In this document: positions 13,744 to 13,808 of the stretch, one piece after another | How the letters are laid out: the number at the start of each line of letters is the position of its first letter | Position numbering within the stretch: position 1 is the stretch's first letter | Origin: an uncultured Lachnospiraceae bacterium | GTDB lineage: Bacteria > Bacillota_A > Clostridia > Lachnospirales > Lachnospiraceae | Direction: 5' to 3' | Assembly: GCA_910585655.1 (NCBI GenBank) | Contig: CAJUFW010000074.1 | Span: forward strand, 1,758-15,565 | DNA: 13,808 bases | The notes under the pieces: generated by a model | Seen by the model: only the letters and a program-made list of their open reading frames with translations | The model's database searches: none | What the model was told of the DNA's origin: nothing | Position numbers and translations under genes: made by a program

Positions 13744-13808
13744 CTAAAGCGTTTCTACCTTACAGCAATGTTCTTTCGTTTCTTTATCATAGGCGATCCC
13801 CACTAACA
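13744..13808 (-). CDS. C-terminal end of an unidentified protein (partial)
   Basis: An open frame enters from the window edge and ends at TAG (13746-13744), giving 20 residues (VGIAYDKETKEHCCKVE near the end). The composition looks protein-like. The stop lies just 7 nt before the -35 box of the cys promoter. The fragment is too short to name. Nuclease-like families with a similar ending exist, but I cannot support a choice. No terminator is visible between it and the promoter. Confidence 0.4.
   Translation of the reverse strand, partial: LVGIAYDKETKEHCCKVETL

Noticed and set aside
1..13808. CRISPR array, insertion sequence, phage or tRNA genes
   Set aside because: No regularly spaced repeats, transposase or integrase motifs, terminal repeats with target duplications, or tRNA cloverleaf with CCA-type ends were found by reading both strands.

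Overview
The window looks like one end of an assembled contig from a low-to-mid GC member of the Bacillota, most likely class Clostridia and possibly Lachnospiraceae. The reasons are strong AGGAGG-type ribosome sites, near-consensus SigA promoters, a T-box leader, a spore-type SigH factor, Mini-RNase III, a YtrA-type GntR/ABC module and a PadR/DUF2812 module. The genus is not resolved. Positions 1-28 are not genomic: they match the Illumina TruSeq adapter, and they create a false C-terminus on the first gene.

Layout. (1) 29-365, minus: 5' part of a Cof-type HAD phosphatase, cut by the contig end. (2) 366-2608, plus: a repressor-operator-controlled operon of a GntR/YtrA regulator, an ABC ATPase and a six-helix permease. 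It ends at a bidirectional terminator shared with lacZ. (3) 2653-5772, minus: a large GH2 beta-galactosidase. (4) 5984-7651, minus: an autoregulated-looking padR-DUF2812 pair that overlaps by 7 bp, with a perfect consensus promoter and nested operators. (5) 7672-13743, minus: a cysteine-linked operon. It begins with a promoter and a cysteine-specific T-box leader, then cysE, cysS, mrnC, rlmB, sigH, an ATP-grasp ligase of unknown substrate, and a 57-residue, seven-cysteine DUF1540 protein followed by a hairpin terminator. (6) 13744-13808, minus: the last codons of another gene cut by the window edge.

How it fits together. When tRNA-Cys is uncharged, the T-box should favour readthrough into cysE (makes O-acetylserine, the cysteine precursor) and cysS (charges tRNA-Cys). 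The downstream mrnC, rlmB and sigH genes handle 23S rRNA maturation, 23S rRNA methylation and the transition-phase sigma factor. They are closely spaced or overlapping, so they may share this signal unless internal promoters dominate.

The least explained parts are two RNA-structure regions. One is a pair of strong stem-loops between the T-box terminator and cysE. The other is the 109-nt leader of the DUF1540 gene, where a perfect 12-bp complement could mask its ribosome binding site. No CRISPR array, rRNA, tRNA, insertion sequence or phage gene was seen.
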